Shown one piece after another: positions 35,074-44,415 of a DNA stretch of 64,000 bases. Every line of letters begins with the position of its first letter. Within the stretch, counting starts at the first letter, position 1. The notes under the pieces are model-generated. The model saw only the letters and a program-made list of their open reading frames with translations. It was not told where the DNA came from and did not search any database. The stretch lies in contig NZ_JANIIC010000006.1 in assembly GCF_024519315.1 (NCBI RefSeq), forward strand, positions 1 to 64,000. The letters run 5' to 3'. The translations under genes and the position numbers were made by a program. This stretch comes from Streptomyces malaysiensis subsp. samsunensis. Its GTDB lineage: Bacteria; Actinomycetota; Actinomycetes; Streptomycetales; Streptomycetaceae.

Positions 35074-36333
35074 ATGACCAATCTGTCGCCGCAGCTCCGT
35101 CAGGCCACTCCGGTGGTCGCCGTCCGGGGAGAGGGCGTCCATGTCGACGGCGAGGACGGGCGGCGATACCTCGACTTCACCGCGGGCATCGGCGTCACCA
35201 GCACCGGGCACTGCCATCCGCGGGTCGTCGCCGCCGCCCAGGAGCAGGTGGGCACCCTCATCCACGGCCAGTACACGACCGTCATGCACCCGCCGCTGCG
35301 GCGGCTGGTCGAGAAGCTGGGCGAGGTGCTTCCCGCCGGTCTCGACAGTCTGTTCTTCACCAACTCCGGCAGCGAGGCCGTGGAGTCGGCCCTGCGCCTG
35401 GCCCGCCAGGCCACCGGCCGGCCCAACGTCCTGGTCTGCCACGGCGGATTCCACGGCCGCACCGTGGCCGCCGCCTCCATGACCACCTCCGGAACGCGTT
35501 TCCGCTCCGGCTTCTCGCCGCTGATGAGCGGTGTCGTGGTGACCCCGTTCCCCACGGCCTACCGGTACGGCTGGGACGAGGAGACCGCGACCCGGTTCGC
35601 CCTGCGGGAGCTGGATTACGTCCTCCAGACCATCTCCCCGCCCGACGACACCGCCGCGATCATCGTCGAACCGGTGCTCGGCGAGGGCGGCTATGTGCCC
35701 GCGACCGAGGGCTTCCTCCAGGGCCTGCGGGAGCGGGCCGACCGCCATGGCTTCCTGCTGATCCTGGACGAGGTGCAGACCGGGGTGGGCCGCACCGGAC
35801 GGTTCTGGGGCCATGACCACTTCGGCGTCCACCCCGACATCCTGGTCACCGCCAAGGGGCTGGCCAGCGGCTTCCCGCTGTCCGGCATCGCCGCCTCCGA
35901 GGAGCTGATGAGCAAGGCGTGGCCCGGCTCCCAGGGCGGCACCTACGGCGCCAACGCGGTGGCCTGCGCGGCGGCCGTCGCCACCCTCGACGTGGTCCGC
36001 GAGGAGAACCTCGTCGCCAACGCCGAGGCCATGGGGGCGCGGCTGCGCGGCGGCCTGGAGGAGGTGGCCGCCAAGACCCCCGCCATCGGCGATGTGCGCG
36101 GCCTCGGCCTCATGCTGGCCAGTGAGTTCGTCACCGAGGAGGGCGAGCCGGACCCGGCGACCGCGGCCCGGGTGCAGCGCGCCGCCGTGGACGAAGGGCT
36201 GTTGCTGCTCCTGTGCGGGGCCTGGAACCATGTGGTCCGGATGATCCCCGCCCTCGTCGTCGACGAAGCGGCGATCGACGAGGGTCTGCGCGCCTGGTCC
36301 GCCGCCGTCACCGCCGGAACAGCGGACTCCTGA
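35074..36333 (+). CDS. gabT: 4-aminobutyrate-type class III aminotransferase
   Basis: The protein is 419 aa from an ATG at 35074, with GGGAGAG before it. It is a class III PLP aminotransferase: FTNSGSEAVESALRLAR for phosphate binding, CHGGFHGRT, ILDEVQTGVGRTG with the conserved Asp, and TAKGLASGFPL with the PLP lysine at residue 261. The size and the downstream succinate-semialdehyde dehydrogenase point to GABA:2-oxoglutarate transamination. Ornithine or diaminobutyrate transaminase activity cannot be excluded from sequence alone. The gene is about 90 bp upstream of gabD and diverges from the PucR regulator. Confidence -1.
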   Translation: MTNLSPQLRQATPVVAVRGEGVHVDGEDGRRYLDFTAGIGVTSTGHCHPRVVAAAQEQVGTLIHGQYTTVMHPPLRRLVEKLGEVLPAGLDSLFFTNSGSEAVESALRLARQATGRPNVLVCHGGFHGRTVAAASMTTSGTRFRSGFSPLMSGVVVTPFPTAYRYGWDEETATRFALRELDYVLQTISPPDDTAAIIVEPVLGEGGYVPATEGFLQGLRERADRHGFLLILDEVQTGVGRTGRFWGHDHFGVHPDILVTAKGLASGFPLSGIAASEELMSKAWPGSQGGTYGANAVACAAAVATLDVVREENLVANAEAMGARLRGGLEEVAAKTPAIGDVRGLGLMLASEFVTEEGEPDPATAARVQRAAVDEGLLLLLCGAWNHVVRMIPALVVDEAAIDEGLRAWSAAVTAGTADS

Positions 36334-36425
36334 CGCGCACCGCATATCCGCCCACACGGGAGCCCGATCCGCCCGCCGGTCCGAAACCGCTCGGACCGGC
36401 GGCGGTCACGAAGGAGATTGCCCCT

Positions 36426-37898
36426 ATGTCCACCCCCTCGTACCCCTCGGCCGCCGAGGTCCTCGCCGCGGTGCCCAAGCAGCTCCACATCGCCGGGTCA
36501 TGGTCCGACGCGGCCGGCGGCCGGACCATGCCGGTCGACGACCCGGCCACCGGTGAGGTGCTGTGCGAGGTCGCCGACGCCGCCCCGGCCGACGGGCAGC
36601 GGGCCCTGGCCGCCGCCGAGGACGCCCAGGAGAAGTGGGCGGCCACCGCGCCCCGCGTACGCAGCGAGATCCTGCGCCGCGCCTATGAGCTGATCACGGA
36701 GCGGGCCGACGCGCTCGCCGCGCTGATGACGGCCGAGATGGGCAAGCCGCTGGCCGAGGCGAGGGGGGAGGCGGCCTACGCCGCGGAGTTCTTCCGCTGG
36801 TTCTCCGAGGAGGCCGTGCGCATCGAGGGCGGGTTCGCCACGCTGCCGGACGGCCGGAACCGCATGCTGCTGATGCGCCGCCCGGTCGGCCCCTGTCTGC
36901 TCATCACGCCGTGGAACTTCCCGCTGGCCATGGGCACCCGCAAGATCGGCCCGGCGATCGCCGCGGGCTGCACCATGGTGCTCAAGCCCGCCCCGCAGAC
37001 CCCGCTGTCCAGCCTCGCGCTCGCCGGCATCCTGGCGGAGGCGGGGCTTCCGGCCGGGGTGCTCAACGTGGTCACCACCTCCCGTGCGGGCGAGGTCGTC
37101 GAGCCGCTGCTGACCGGCGGACATGTCCGCAAGCTCTCCTTCACCGGCTCCACCCAGGTCGGCCGCACCCTGCTGGCCCAGTGCGCGCCCGCGGTGGTCC
37201 GCACCTCCATGGAACTGGGCGGCAACGCCCCCTTCATCGTCTTCGAGGACGCCGACCTCGACACCGCGGTCGAGGGCGCCATGACCGCCAAGATGCGCAA
37301 CATGGGCGAGGCGTGCACGGCGGCCAACCGGTTCTTCGTCCACTCCTCCGTCGCGGCCGAGTTCGCCGACCGGCTCGCCCGCCGCATGGGCGCGCTGGAG
37401 GTCGGCCCCGGCAGCCGGCCCGGTGTCGACGTGGGGCCGCTCATCGACCGGGCCGGCCGTACCAAGGTCGAGGAACTGGTCGCGGACGCCGTGGCGCGCG
37501 GCGCCGAGGTCCTGGTCGGCGGCAGCGCCCCGGACGGCCCCGGCTGCTTCTACCCGCCCACGGTGCTCACCGGCGTCTCCCCGGCCAGCCGGCTGATGGA
37601 GACCGAGATCTTCGGACCGGTGGCGGCCGTCCTCACCTTCGACGACGAGGACGAGGTCGTCGCCACCGCCAACCACACCGAATGGGGCCTGGTGGGCTAT
37701 GTGTTCACCCAGGACCTGGGCCGCTCGCTGCGGGTGAGCGAGCGGCTCGAGGTCGGAATGGTCGGCCTCAACACCGGTCTGGTCTCCAACCCCGCGGCCC
37801 CCTTCGGCGGCGTCAAGCAGTCCGGGCTCGGCCGTGAGGGCGGCCGCGTCGGCATCGACGAGTTCCTGGAGTACAAGTACGTCGCGGTGCCGGTCTGA
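36426..37898 (+). CDS. gabD: Succinate-semialdehyde dehydrogenase family protein
   Basis: The protein is 490 aa from an ATG at 36426, preceded by a strong AAGGAGATT site. Aldehyde dehydrogenase hallmarks are ITPWNFPLAM, SFTGSTQVGR, MELGGNAPF with E263, and GEACTAANRF with catalytic C297, then EIFGPVAAV. Size and motifs match GabD. It would oxidise succinate semialdehyde from the transaminase step to succinate with NAD(P)+. The gene follows gabT on the same strand and ends at a hairpin at 37915, so the two form a GABA-shunt operon. Confidence -1.
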   Translation: MSTPSYPSAAEVLAAVPKQLHIAGSWSDAAGGRTMPVDDPATGEVLCEVADAAPADGQRALAAAEDAQEKWAATAPRVRSEILRRAYELITERADALAALMTAEMGKPLAEARGEAAYAAEFFRWFSEEAVRIEGGFATLPDGRNRMLLMRRPVGPCLLITPWNFPLAMGTRKIGPAIAAGCTMVLKPAPQTPLSSLALAGILAEAGLPAGVLNVVTTSRAGEVVEPLLTGGHVRKLSFTGSTQVGRTLLAQCAPAVVRTSMELGGNAPFIVFEDADLDTAVEGAMTAKMRNMGEACTAANRFFVHSSVAAEFADRLARRMGALEVGPGSRPGVDVGPLIDRAGRTKVEELVADAVARGAEVLVGGSAPDGPGCFYPPTVLTGVSPASRLMETEIFGPVAAVLTFDDEDEVVATANHTEWGLVGYVFTQDLGRSLRVSERLEVGMVGLNTGLVSNPAAPFGGVKQSGLGREGGRVGIDEFLEYKYVAVPV

Positions 37899-37914
37899 CG
37901 GCCGCGCCCGCGCA

Positions 37915-37930
37915 CCGGCGGAACCGCCGG
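37915..37930. terminator. Hairpin behind gabD
   Basis: CCGGCG and CGCCGG with a GAAC tetraloop lie 17 bases after the gabD stop. A GNRA-like loop on a GC stem is a plausible intrinsic terminator here. Confidence -1.
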
Positions 37931-37993
37931 GGGAGCCCGGGCGTTGCCCACATGACGCGTTCGTCTCCATGAACGCGGCGGTGAGGAGCGGAC

Positions 37994-39301
37994 ATGGGCG
38001 AGTTGGTGCCCGGCGGGAACCAGGCGCTGCCGGACGGCGCGCTGACCATCCGGGTGCCCGGCCCGTTCGACCTGTCCGCGCTGATCACCGGCGAGGACGG
38101 AAAGGTCGCGGGTGACGGCGACTTCGTCTTCTTCAACCAGCCCACCGCGCCCGGCGCCCGGCTGGACGGCGACACCGTCACCCTGCGGCCGCGGGGGCTG
38201 CGGCCCGGCGCCGCCCGGGTCACCCTCGTCATCAGCCCCGCCGATCCGGGCACCCCGCTCGGACGGCTCCCGGCGCCCGTGCTGAATGTCCTGGACGACA
38301 GGGGAGCGCCGCTGGCCCGGTTCGCGCCCCCGCGCCCGTCCCAGGAGACGGTGCTGCTGCTCGCCGAGATCTACCGCCGGGGCGGCGGCTGGAAGGTGCG
38401 GGCGATCGGCCAGGGCTACGCCGATGGACTCGCCGGTGTGGCCCGGGACTTCGGCGTCGACGTCACCGACGACGGAGCCTCCGCCGCGCCCCCGCCTCCC
38501 GCCCCGGCACCCGCCGACGGGGCGGCCCGGCAGGCCCTCGACGTGGTGAACGCGGCGCGGGCACGGGCCGGGGCCGCCCCCGTGGCCCTCGACGGACGGC
38601 TGACCGCGGCCGCCGAGGCGCACGCCCGGGCCATGGCCGCCCATGGCGCCCTGGCGCTGGAGAGCCCGGACGGGACATCGCTCTTCCACCGGATCGCCGC
38701 GCACGGATACACCCCGCTGACCGTCGCCGAGCACATCGTCTCCGGGCCGCGCACCCCGCGGGAGTTCGTGGACTACTGCCTCGAAGGCGCCGAGCGCCGG
38801 GGCCCGTTCCACGACCCGGCCCTCGTCCACCTGGGGATCGGCCGCGCCGACGGCCCCACCGCCGGGGACGTCTACTGGACTGCGGTGTGGGCCCGGCCGT
38901 TCACCCCGGACGGGCTGCTGCGCCTGACCTCCGAGGTCATCGCCCTCACCAACGCCGAGCGCGCCGCCGCCCGGCTCGCGCCCCTCGCCCAGGACCCGCG
39001 GCTGGCGGCGGCCGCGCAGGCACACAGCGACGACATGGTGGCGCGCGACTTCTACTCCCACACCGGCCCTGAGGGGCATCAGCCCTGGGACCGGACCCGG
39101 GCCGCCGGGGCCACGCACCGCGGCATCGGCGAGAACATCGCCTGCGGCCAGCGCTCTCCGGCGGAGGTGGTGCGCGGCTGGATGGACAGCCCGGGTCACC
39201 GCGCCAACATCCTCAAGCCCGACTTCACCCATATCGGCGTCGGCCACGCCACCGGCAGCCGCGCGGGCACGTACTGGACCCAGGTCTTCGGCGCCGTCTG
39301 A
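37994..39301 (+). CDS. TerD-CAP-CAP fusion protein
   Basis: The protein is 435 aa from an ATG at 37994, with GAGGAGCG before it. Residues 1-155 form a TerD-type domain: ELVPGGNQALPDG, then DFVFFNQPTAPG, and the C-terminal AEIYRRGGGWKVRAIGQGYADGLAGV. A Pro/Ala linker follows. Two CAP/SCP domains come next, at about 175-300 and 315-435; the second is better conserved (HSDDMVARDFYSH and GENIACGQRSPAEVVRGWM). TerD proteins bind Ca2+ and act inside the cell in tellurite and stress responses, whereas CAP domains are usually secreted. This protein has no signal peptide. The gene stands alone after gabD, with no other ter genes nearby. Confidence -1.
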   Translation: MGELVPGGNQALPDGALTIRVPGPFDLSALITGEDGKVAGDGDFVFFNQPTAPGARLDGDTVTLRPRGLRPGAARVTLVISPADPGTPLGRLPAPVLNVLDDRGAPLARFAPPRPSQETVLLLAEIYRRGGGWKVRAIGQGYADGLAGVARDFGVDVTDDGASAAPPPPAPAPADGAARQALDVVNAARARAGAAPVALDGRLTAAAEAHARAMAAHGALALESPDGTSLFHRIAAHGYTPLTVAEHIVSGPRTPREFVDYCLEGAERRGPFHDPALVHLGIGRADGPTAGDVYWTAVWARPFTPDGLLRLTSEVIALTNAERAAARLAPLAQDPRLAAAAQAHSDDMVARDFYSHTGPEGHQPWDRTRAAGATHRGIGENIACGQRSPAEVVRGWMDSPGHRANILKPDFTHIGVGHATGSRAGTYWTQVFGAV

Positions 39302-39316
39302 CGGACCCTGCCTCGC

Positions 39317-39332
39317 CGTCCGCCTTCGGACG
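39317..39332. terminator. Hairpin between convergent genes
   Basis: CGTCCG and CGGACG with a CCTT loop lie between the TerD-CAP gene and the convergent peptidoglycan-binding gene. Three near copies of GGACGTGG follow directly. Confidence -1.
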
Positions 39333-39355
39333 TGGGGACGTGGGGACGTGATCGG

Positions 39356-40084
39356 TCAGGTGCGCGACTCCAGATCGCGCCGGGTGGCGGTTCCGTACAC
39401 CCCGTTCGCGTCGCCACGGATCCCGTACCACACCTGGAACCGGGAGACGGCCTCGGCCAGCGCCTGGTCGTACTGGCCGTTGACCTGTCCGCCCTGATAC
39501 ACGTTCGGGATCCGCAGCAGACGCTGCTGGAGGTCGGTGACCTCCGGGCCGGTGTCCCCGAGGGTCAGCACATCGCCCGGATCCCCCGGCGGCGGCAATT
39601 CGTCGCCCGGGGCCTGCGAAGCGGGCGCGCTCGGCGTCCCCGGCGGGGCGGAGGTCACGGGCGCGGTCGGTGCGGTCGGCGCGCCGCCCTCGGCCGCACC
39701 CGACGCCGAGTCCCGGCCCACCATCACCACCAGTGAGAGGGCGACCCCCGCGCCGAGCCCGGCCAGCACCAGCAGGGCGGACCGGGGGAGTTGCCGTCGG
39801 GCCGGGGCGGGCGGGGTGTCCGGGCGGCGCGGTTCGGCGTCCCGCGGGTTCCAGGCGTCGGCCGCGGCCGGGCCGCCCGTGATCTCCTGGGTGTCCTCAT
39901 CGGCCGTGGGCGGCGCCTCGGGCGGGAGCTCGCTGCCCGGCGGCCGGAAGAGGTCGAGCTCCTCCATCCACCCCTCGACCGGCCGCTCCGAGGTGTCGTC
40001 ATACTCCGGCGTCGCGGGGAAGATGGCGGTCGGCTCGATCACCTGACGCCCGGCCGGCCGGTCCGGATCGGGTTCGGCTGCCAT
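39356..40084 (-). CDS. Membrane-anchored peptidoglycan-binding domain protein
   Basis: The protein is 242 aa. The first 95 residues are acidic and Pro-rich. A single hydrophobic segment follows (about 98-125, SALLVLAGLGAGVALSLVVMV in pieces, after an Arg cluster). A Pro/Ala/Thr-rich linker leads to a C-terminal PG_binding_1 domain of about 70 residues (LTLGDTGPEVTDLQQRLLR, then YGIRGDANGVYG). The topology is inferred as cytoplasmic N-terminus and cell-wall-binding C-terminus. No catalytic domain is present. It may tether cell-wall enzymes or sense the wall. Confidence -1.
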   Translation of the reverse strand: MAAEPDPDRPAGRQVIEPTAIFPATPEYDDTSERPVEGWMEELDLFRPPGSELPPEAPPTADEDTQEITGGPAAADAWNPRDAEPRRPDTPPAPARRQLPRSALLVLAGLGAGVALSLVVMVGRDSASGAAEGGAPTAPTAPVTSAPPGTPSAPASQAPGDELPPPGDPGDVLTLGDTGPEVTDLQQRLLRIPNVYQGGQVNGQYDQALAEAVSRFQVWYGIRGDANGVYGTATRRDLESRT

Positions 40085-40265
40085 ACAGACCTCCTTATGC
40101 GCCCCACACCATCACGCGGGGATACGGACGCGGGCCCGGGAAGATTCAAGCCGATCGTGAACCGGCGGCCGGGCACCCCCGCGGCACCGGTGTGGCGCGG
40201 CGCCGCCGGGTAATTCCTCCTGAGAGGGTGCCCATGGCCTCGGGGATGTCGAAGGGAGCCGGGAG

Positions 40266-41537
40266 ATGGAGCGGACCACCTGCTGTGTGGTGGGCGGCGG
40301 GCCCGCCGGAATGGTCCTCGGCCTGCTGCTGGCCCGGGCCGGGGTGGCGGTCACCGTCCTGGAGAAGCACGGGGACTTCCTGCGCGACTTCCGCGGCGAC
40401 ACCGTGCACCCCAGCACATTGCGGCTTCTGGACGACCTGGGCCTCGCCGACCGGTTCGCGGCCCTGCCGCAGCGGCATGTGCACTCCGTCCAGCTGCCCA
40501 TCGGGCGGGACGGCGAGCTGTTCACGGTCGGCGAGATCGGCTCACTGCCGGGGAAGTACAACTACGTGGCGATGGTGCCGCAGTGGGATCTGCTCGATCT
40601 GCTGGCCGACGAGGCCCAGCGGGAGCCCACCTTCCAGCTGCGGATGAACACCGAGGTGACCTCCTTCCTCATGGAGCGCGGACGGGTCACCGGAGTGCGC
40701 TACCGCGACCGCGCGAGCGGCTCCGCCGGCGAGCTGCGCGCCACCCTCACCGTGGCCTGCGACGGCCGGGGGTCGCTCGCCCGCGCCCTGCCCGAGCTGG
40801 GGCTGCGGGAGTTCCCCTGTCCGATGGACGTCTGGTGGTTCCGGCTGCCCCGCCAGGAGAGCGACCCCCAGGGGCTGGTGGGCAATGCCGGCGAGCGCTT
40901 TCTCACGGCCATGATCGACCGGGGTGACTACTGGCAGTGCGCCGCCCTGATCCCCAAGGGGTCGGACGCCACCTGCCGCGCCGGGGGTCTCGACCGGTTC
41001 CTCGCCTCGTTCACGGAGGCCACCCCATGGATGGGGCTGGGGACGCGGCTGGGGCCGGAGGAGAGCGGCCGTGGGCCGCGCCCGCGGTCCTGGGACGAGG
41101 TGAAGCTGCTGGACGTACGGATGGACCGGCTCCGCCGCTGGCACCGCCCCGGACTGCTGTGCATCGGGGACGCGGCCCACGCGATGTCGCCCGTGTTCGG
41201 GATCGGCATCAACCTCGCCGTCCAGGACGCGGTCGCCGCCGCCCGCCATCTGGTCCGGCCGCTGCGCGAGGGCACCGTGGGGCTCGCCGATGTACGCGCC
41301 GTCCAGCGCCGCCGGTGGCCGACCGCGGCCGCGACGCAGCGACTCCAGCGCATCGCCCACGCACGGGTCATCGCGCCGCTGCTGGAGGGGCGTTCACCGG
41401 CCGCCGGAGGGGAGCCGCTGCGGCTGGCCGTGCTGCTCACCAGGGCGCCCTGGCTGAAGCGGGCGCCCGCGTACTTCCTCGCCTACGGGGCGGGCCGCGA
41501 ACGGCCCCCGGCCGAGTCGCTGCGCCGTTCCGGATGA
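40266..41537 (+). CDS. FAD-dependent monooxygenase (PHBH/UbiH fold)
   Basis: The protein is 423 aa from an ATG at 40266. Residues 5-35 hold the FAD-binding GGGPAGMVLG motif. The second FAD motif is GDAAHAMSPVFGIGINLAVQDA (in pieces), near residue 300. Between them is a short substrate domain with DFRGDTVHPSTLRLLD, typical of the aromatic hydroxylase group that includes PHBH-like and polyketide hydroxylases. It may hydroxylate an aromatic or polyketide-like compound. No partner gene is adjacent. It converges with the permease gene, and a hairpin lies between. Confidence -1.
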   Translation: MERTTCCVVGGGPAGMVLGLLLARAGVAVTVLEKHGDFLRDFRGDTVHPSTLRLLDDLGLADRFAALPQRHVHSVQLPIGRDGELFTVGEIGSLPGKYNYVAMVPQWDLLDLLADEAQREPTFQLRMNTEVTSFLMERGRVTGVRYRDRASGSAGELRATLTVACDGRGSLARALPELGLREFPCPMDVWWFRLPRQESDPQGLVGNAGERFLTAMIDRGDYWQCAALIPKGSDATCRAGGLDRFLASFTEATPWMGLGTRLGPEESGRGPRPRSWDEVKLLDVRMDRLRRWHRPGLLCIGDAAHAMSPVFGIGINLAVQDAVAAARHLVRPLREGTVGLADVRAVQRRRWPTAAATQRLQRIAHARVIAPLLEGRSPAAGGEPLRLAVLLTRAPWLKRAPAYFLAYGAGRERPPAESLRRSG

Positions 41538-41550
41538 GTCCGGAACGCGT

Positions 41551-41587
41551 GGAGCCGGGTGCGGAGGGGTCGCTCCCACCCGGCTCC
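41551..41587. terminator. Bidirectional terminator hairpin
   Basis: GGAGCCGGGTG and CACCCGGCTCC form an 11-bp stem with a 15-base loop between the convergent monooxygenase and permease genes. A second, smaller palindrome (GTTCCGGA/TCCGGAAC, 41527-41546) overlaps the monooxygenase stop. Confidence -1.
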
Positions 41588-41600
41588 GGCGGAGGACCTC

Positions 41601-43121
41601 TCAGACGATGCCCTCGGCGATCTCCGCCTGCTCGCGCGCGGTGCCGTACGCGGAGGGCGTGTTGTACGAGCGGCGGGCCACGAACCACCAGATCGTGGCC
41701 AGCAGCAGCACCACGGCCAGCGCGATCGAGGCGTAGTTCATCGAGTCGGCCGTCACCGGACTGGACTGCGGCAGGCAGAACAGCACCGTCACCAGGGCCA
41801 CCCACACCACCGCTATCCAGCCCACCGGCTTGCTCCAGCGGCCCAGGTTCCACGGGCCCGGCTGGAACCGGTCCCCGGCGCGCAGCCGCAGGAAGACCGG
41901 GATGGCGTAGGCGGGGGTGATCCCGATGACGTTGATGGCGGTCACCGCGCCATAGGCCGTCTCGGAGTACAGGGACGGCAGGGCCAGCAGACACGCGACC
42001 GCCACCGAAAGCCAGACCGCGAGCACCGGTGTCTGGGTGCGGGAGCTGACCCGCTGCCACAGCCGCGAGCCCGGCAGCGCGCCGTCCCGGCTGAAGGCGA
42101 ACACCATCCGGCTGGCCGCCGCCACCTCGGCGTTGCCGCAGAACAGCTGCGCCACGATGACGATGAGCAGCATCGCGGTGGCACCGCCCGTGCCCAGGGC
42201 GTCGATCAGGATCTGCGCCGGCGGCACCCCGGTGGCGCTCTTCTGGGCACCGGCGTAGTCCTGGATGGCGAAGGTCAGCCCGGCCAGCAGCACGAACCCG
42301 GCCACCCAGGACACCCAGATGGCGCGGACGATCCCGCGCGCGGCGTAGACGGAGGCGTTGGAGGTCTCCTCCGACAGATGCGCGGAGGCGTCGTAGCCGG
42401 AGAAGGTGTACTGGGCGAGCAGCAGCCCGATCGCGGTCACATACAGCGGATTCGACCAGCCGGTGTCATTGACGAATTCGGTGAAGACGAATTCGGGCGA
42501 CTGGTGGTGGGAGGGCACGATCGCCAGGGCGCCGACGATGATGGCGACGCCCGCCAAGTGCCACCACACGCTGACCGAGTTGAGCACGCTGACCAGCCGT
42601 ACCCCGAACAGATTCAGCGCCGCGTGCACCAGCAGGATGCAGACGAAGATGACCATGGTCGATTCCGGTGTGGGATCGAATCCCCACTGGAGGTTGAAGA
42701 GCGCGCCGGTGAACAGGGCGGCGCCGTAGTCGATTCCGGCGATGGCCCCGAGCAGCCCCAGCAGATTGAGCCAGCCGGTGTACCAGCCCCAGGTCCGCCC
42801 GCCCAGCCGGTCGGCCATGTAGTACAGCGCGCCCGAGGTGGGGTACGCGCTGGTCACCTCGGCCAGGGAGAGTCCGACGCACAGCACGAAGAGCCCCACT
42901 CCGGCCCAGCCCCACATCATGACCGCGGGGCCTCCGGTGTCCAGCCCGAAGCCGTACAGCGTCATGCATCCGGAGAGAATGGAGATGACCGAGAAGCTGA
43001 TGGCGAAATTGCCGAAGCCGCCCATGCGGCGGGCGAGCACGGGTTGATAGCCGAGCTCGCGCAGCCGCTGTTCTTCGTCCCGCTGGGGAATGGGACCCGA
43101 ACTCGACCATGCCGTGGACAT
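41601..43121 (-). CDS. APC-family amino acid/GABA permease
   Basis: The protein is 506 aa from an ATG at 43121 with a GGGAGGT site. After a 25-residue polar N-terminus there are about 12 hydrophobic segments, with the APC signature FAISFSVISILSGCMTLY, the helix-1 break typical of the fold, and SLAEVTSAYPTSGALYY. The SGALYYMADRLG segment and the SEETSNAS loop are typical of the GABA/choline branch (GabP/BAT1-like). It probably imports an amino acid or amine. The GABA operon lies 4-8 kb away, so GABA is a reasonable substrate; transcription is separate. Confidence -1.
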   Translation of the reverse strand: MSTAWSSSGPIPQRDEEQRLRELGYQPVLARRMGGFGNFAISFSVISILSGCMTLYGFGLDTGGPAVMMWGWAGVGLFVLCVGLSLAEVTSAYPTSGALYYMADRLGGRTWGWYTGWLNLLGLLGAIAGIDYGAALFTGALFNLQWGFDPTPESTMVIFVCILLVHAALNLFGVRLVSVLNSVSVWWHLAGVAIIVGALAIVPSHHQSPEFVFTEFVNDTGWSNPLYVTAIGLLLAQYTFSGYDASAHLSEETSNASVYAARGIVRAIWVSWVAGFVLLAGLTFAIQDYAGAQKSATGVPPAQILIDALGTGGATAMLLIVIVAQLFCGNAEVAAASRMVFAFSRDGALPGSRLWQRVSSRTQTPVLAVWLSVAVACLLALPSLYSETAYGAVTAINVIGITPAYAIPVFLRLRAGDRFQPGPWNLGRWSKPVGWIAVVWVALVTVLFCLPQSSPVTADSMNYASIALAVVLLLATIWWFVARRSYNTPSAYGTAREQAEIAEGIV

Positions 43122-43232
43122 GAATGTACCTCCCGAATGCTGGGGCGGGCGAGGGTGTGGCACAGGTGGGGAAATCGGTTGGGTAGGAGGGCGGATGGGG
43201 GAGTGGTGGGGATCTCCGGGGAGGACCCCGGC

Positions 43233-44240
43233 TCAGCCGGTGGCCCCGGGTCTTGGCCCACGGGCGCCGGCCAGCGAGCGGACCCGGGCGCGAAGAAACA
43301 TTTCTTCAGCCAGTGCGCGGTCGGCGGAGTCGCGGGTGCGATAGGCCCAGGGGAGCGGGGTGAAGTACGGCCCCAGCACCTCGAAGACGCGGGCCGCGTC
43401 GGTGAACAGCAGCGCGCCCCACAGGGCGTGCGCCAGATGGTTGAGATCCAGCAGTGAACTCGTCGCGACATCCGCGTGGTCGAACCAGCCGTGCAGCGCC
43501 TTCCGGGCGTCACGGATGGCGTCCTCGGTGGCCCAGTGAAGGTCGAGCGCCTTCTCATAGCCCCGTTCCTCGCGGTACCGCTCGACATGTACGTACAGCG
43601 GCAGCACCTGTACGGCGGACCCCTCGGGCGCGCCCGAGACCACCCACTGCACGAAGTTGACCGCCTCGGCCAGCGAACCCCCGGCCCGCCGTGCGTACAC
43701 GAACTGGAGCATCCGGTGGTACGCCTCGCGGTTGTACGGATCGCGTCGGTCGGCCTCCGCCAGCAGCCCCCAGGGCCCGGGGAACAGCAGCGGACCGGGC
43801 GGGGGCACCCGATGCTCCTCCTGCCGCTGCTCCTTGTCCAGCTGGGCCAGGGCCAGCAGACACACCCACGGCACCGGATCCGCCGGGGAGTGGTGCGCGG
43901 CCAGCTGGCAGGACTGCCACGCCTCCCGCCACAGCTCCCGGGTGCGGCGGTGTCCCTCGCGGTGCGCGCGCACCGCGCGTTCCACCCCGACCCGGGTGTG
44001 CATCACCAGCGCCGCGACGCTCTGCGGTTCCTCGGTCCGCCACGCGTCCACCACATTGGATCCGGCGGCGGCCGTGGCCAGCACCTGGGTGCGCTGGGTC
44101 CACAGCGCCCAGGTGGGAGTCTCCGCGAGCAGATTGCGCATCGATATCCAGCGCCCGGTGCGCAGATCCTGGAGCGCGATGCGCAGTCCGCCGTCATAGC
44201 CCGCGGGGTGGTACACGGGGCGGAACTCTTCCTCGGGCAT
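43233..44240 (-). CDS. Conserved Streptomyces hypothetical protein
   Basis: The protein is 335 aa from an ATG at 44240; an earlier in-frame start would add 89 residues of shadow-like sequence. It is mostly helical and Trp/Arg-rich, with segments such as WREAWQSCQLAAHHSPADPVPW and ADRRDPYNREAYHRMLQFVYAR. This resembles the tetratricopeptide-like fold of DUF4034-type proteins found in Streptomyces. There is no signal peptide or membrane helix. It diverges from the FGGY kinase gene. Function is unknown; a scaffolding role is only a guess from the helical repeat character. Confidence -1.
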   Translation of the reverse strand: MPEEEFRPVYHPAGYDGGLRIALQDLRTGRWISMRNLLAETPTWALWTQRTQVLATAAAGSNVVDAWRTEEPQSVAALVMHTRVGVERAVRAHREGHRRTRELWREAWQSCQLAAHHSPADPVPWVCLLALAQLDKEQRQEEHRVPPPGPLLFPGPWGLLAEADRRDPYNREAYHRMLQFVYARRAGGSLAEAVNFVQWVVSGAPEGSAVQVLPLYVHVERYREERGYEKALDLHWATEDAIRDARKALHGWFDHADVATSSLLDLNHLAHALWGALLFTDAARVFEVLGPYFTPLPWAYRTRDSADRALAEEMFLRARVRSLAGARGPRPGATG

Positions 44241-44415
44241 CGGATGACTTTCGTACGGAGCTGACGTACCGGACGCGGGAGAACGATGGGCCTGGGGGAT
44301 GGTTGCAGGGATCTTATAGTCCCGCCGGGCCCACTCGGGAACGGGGGACCGCGGGCCGTGCCCGGACGGGCCGTCTTGACGCCCGTACCGCGGCTGCATC
44401 AGGCTTTCCGGCAAG

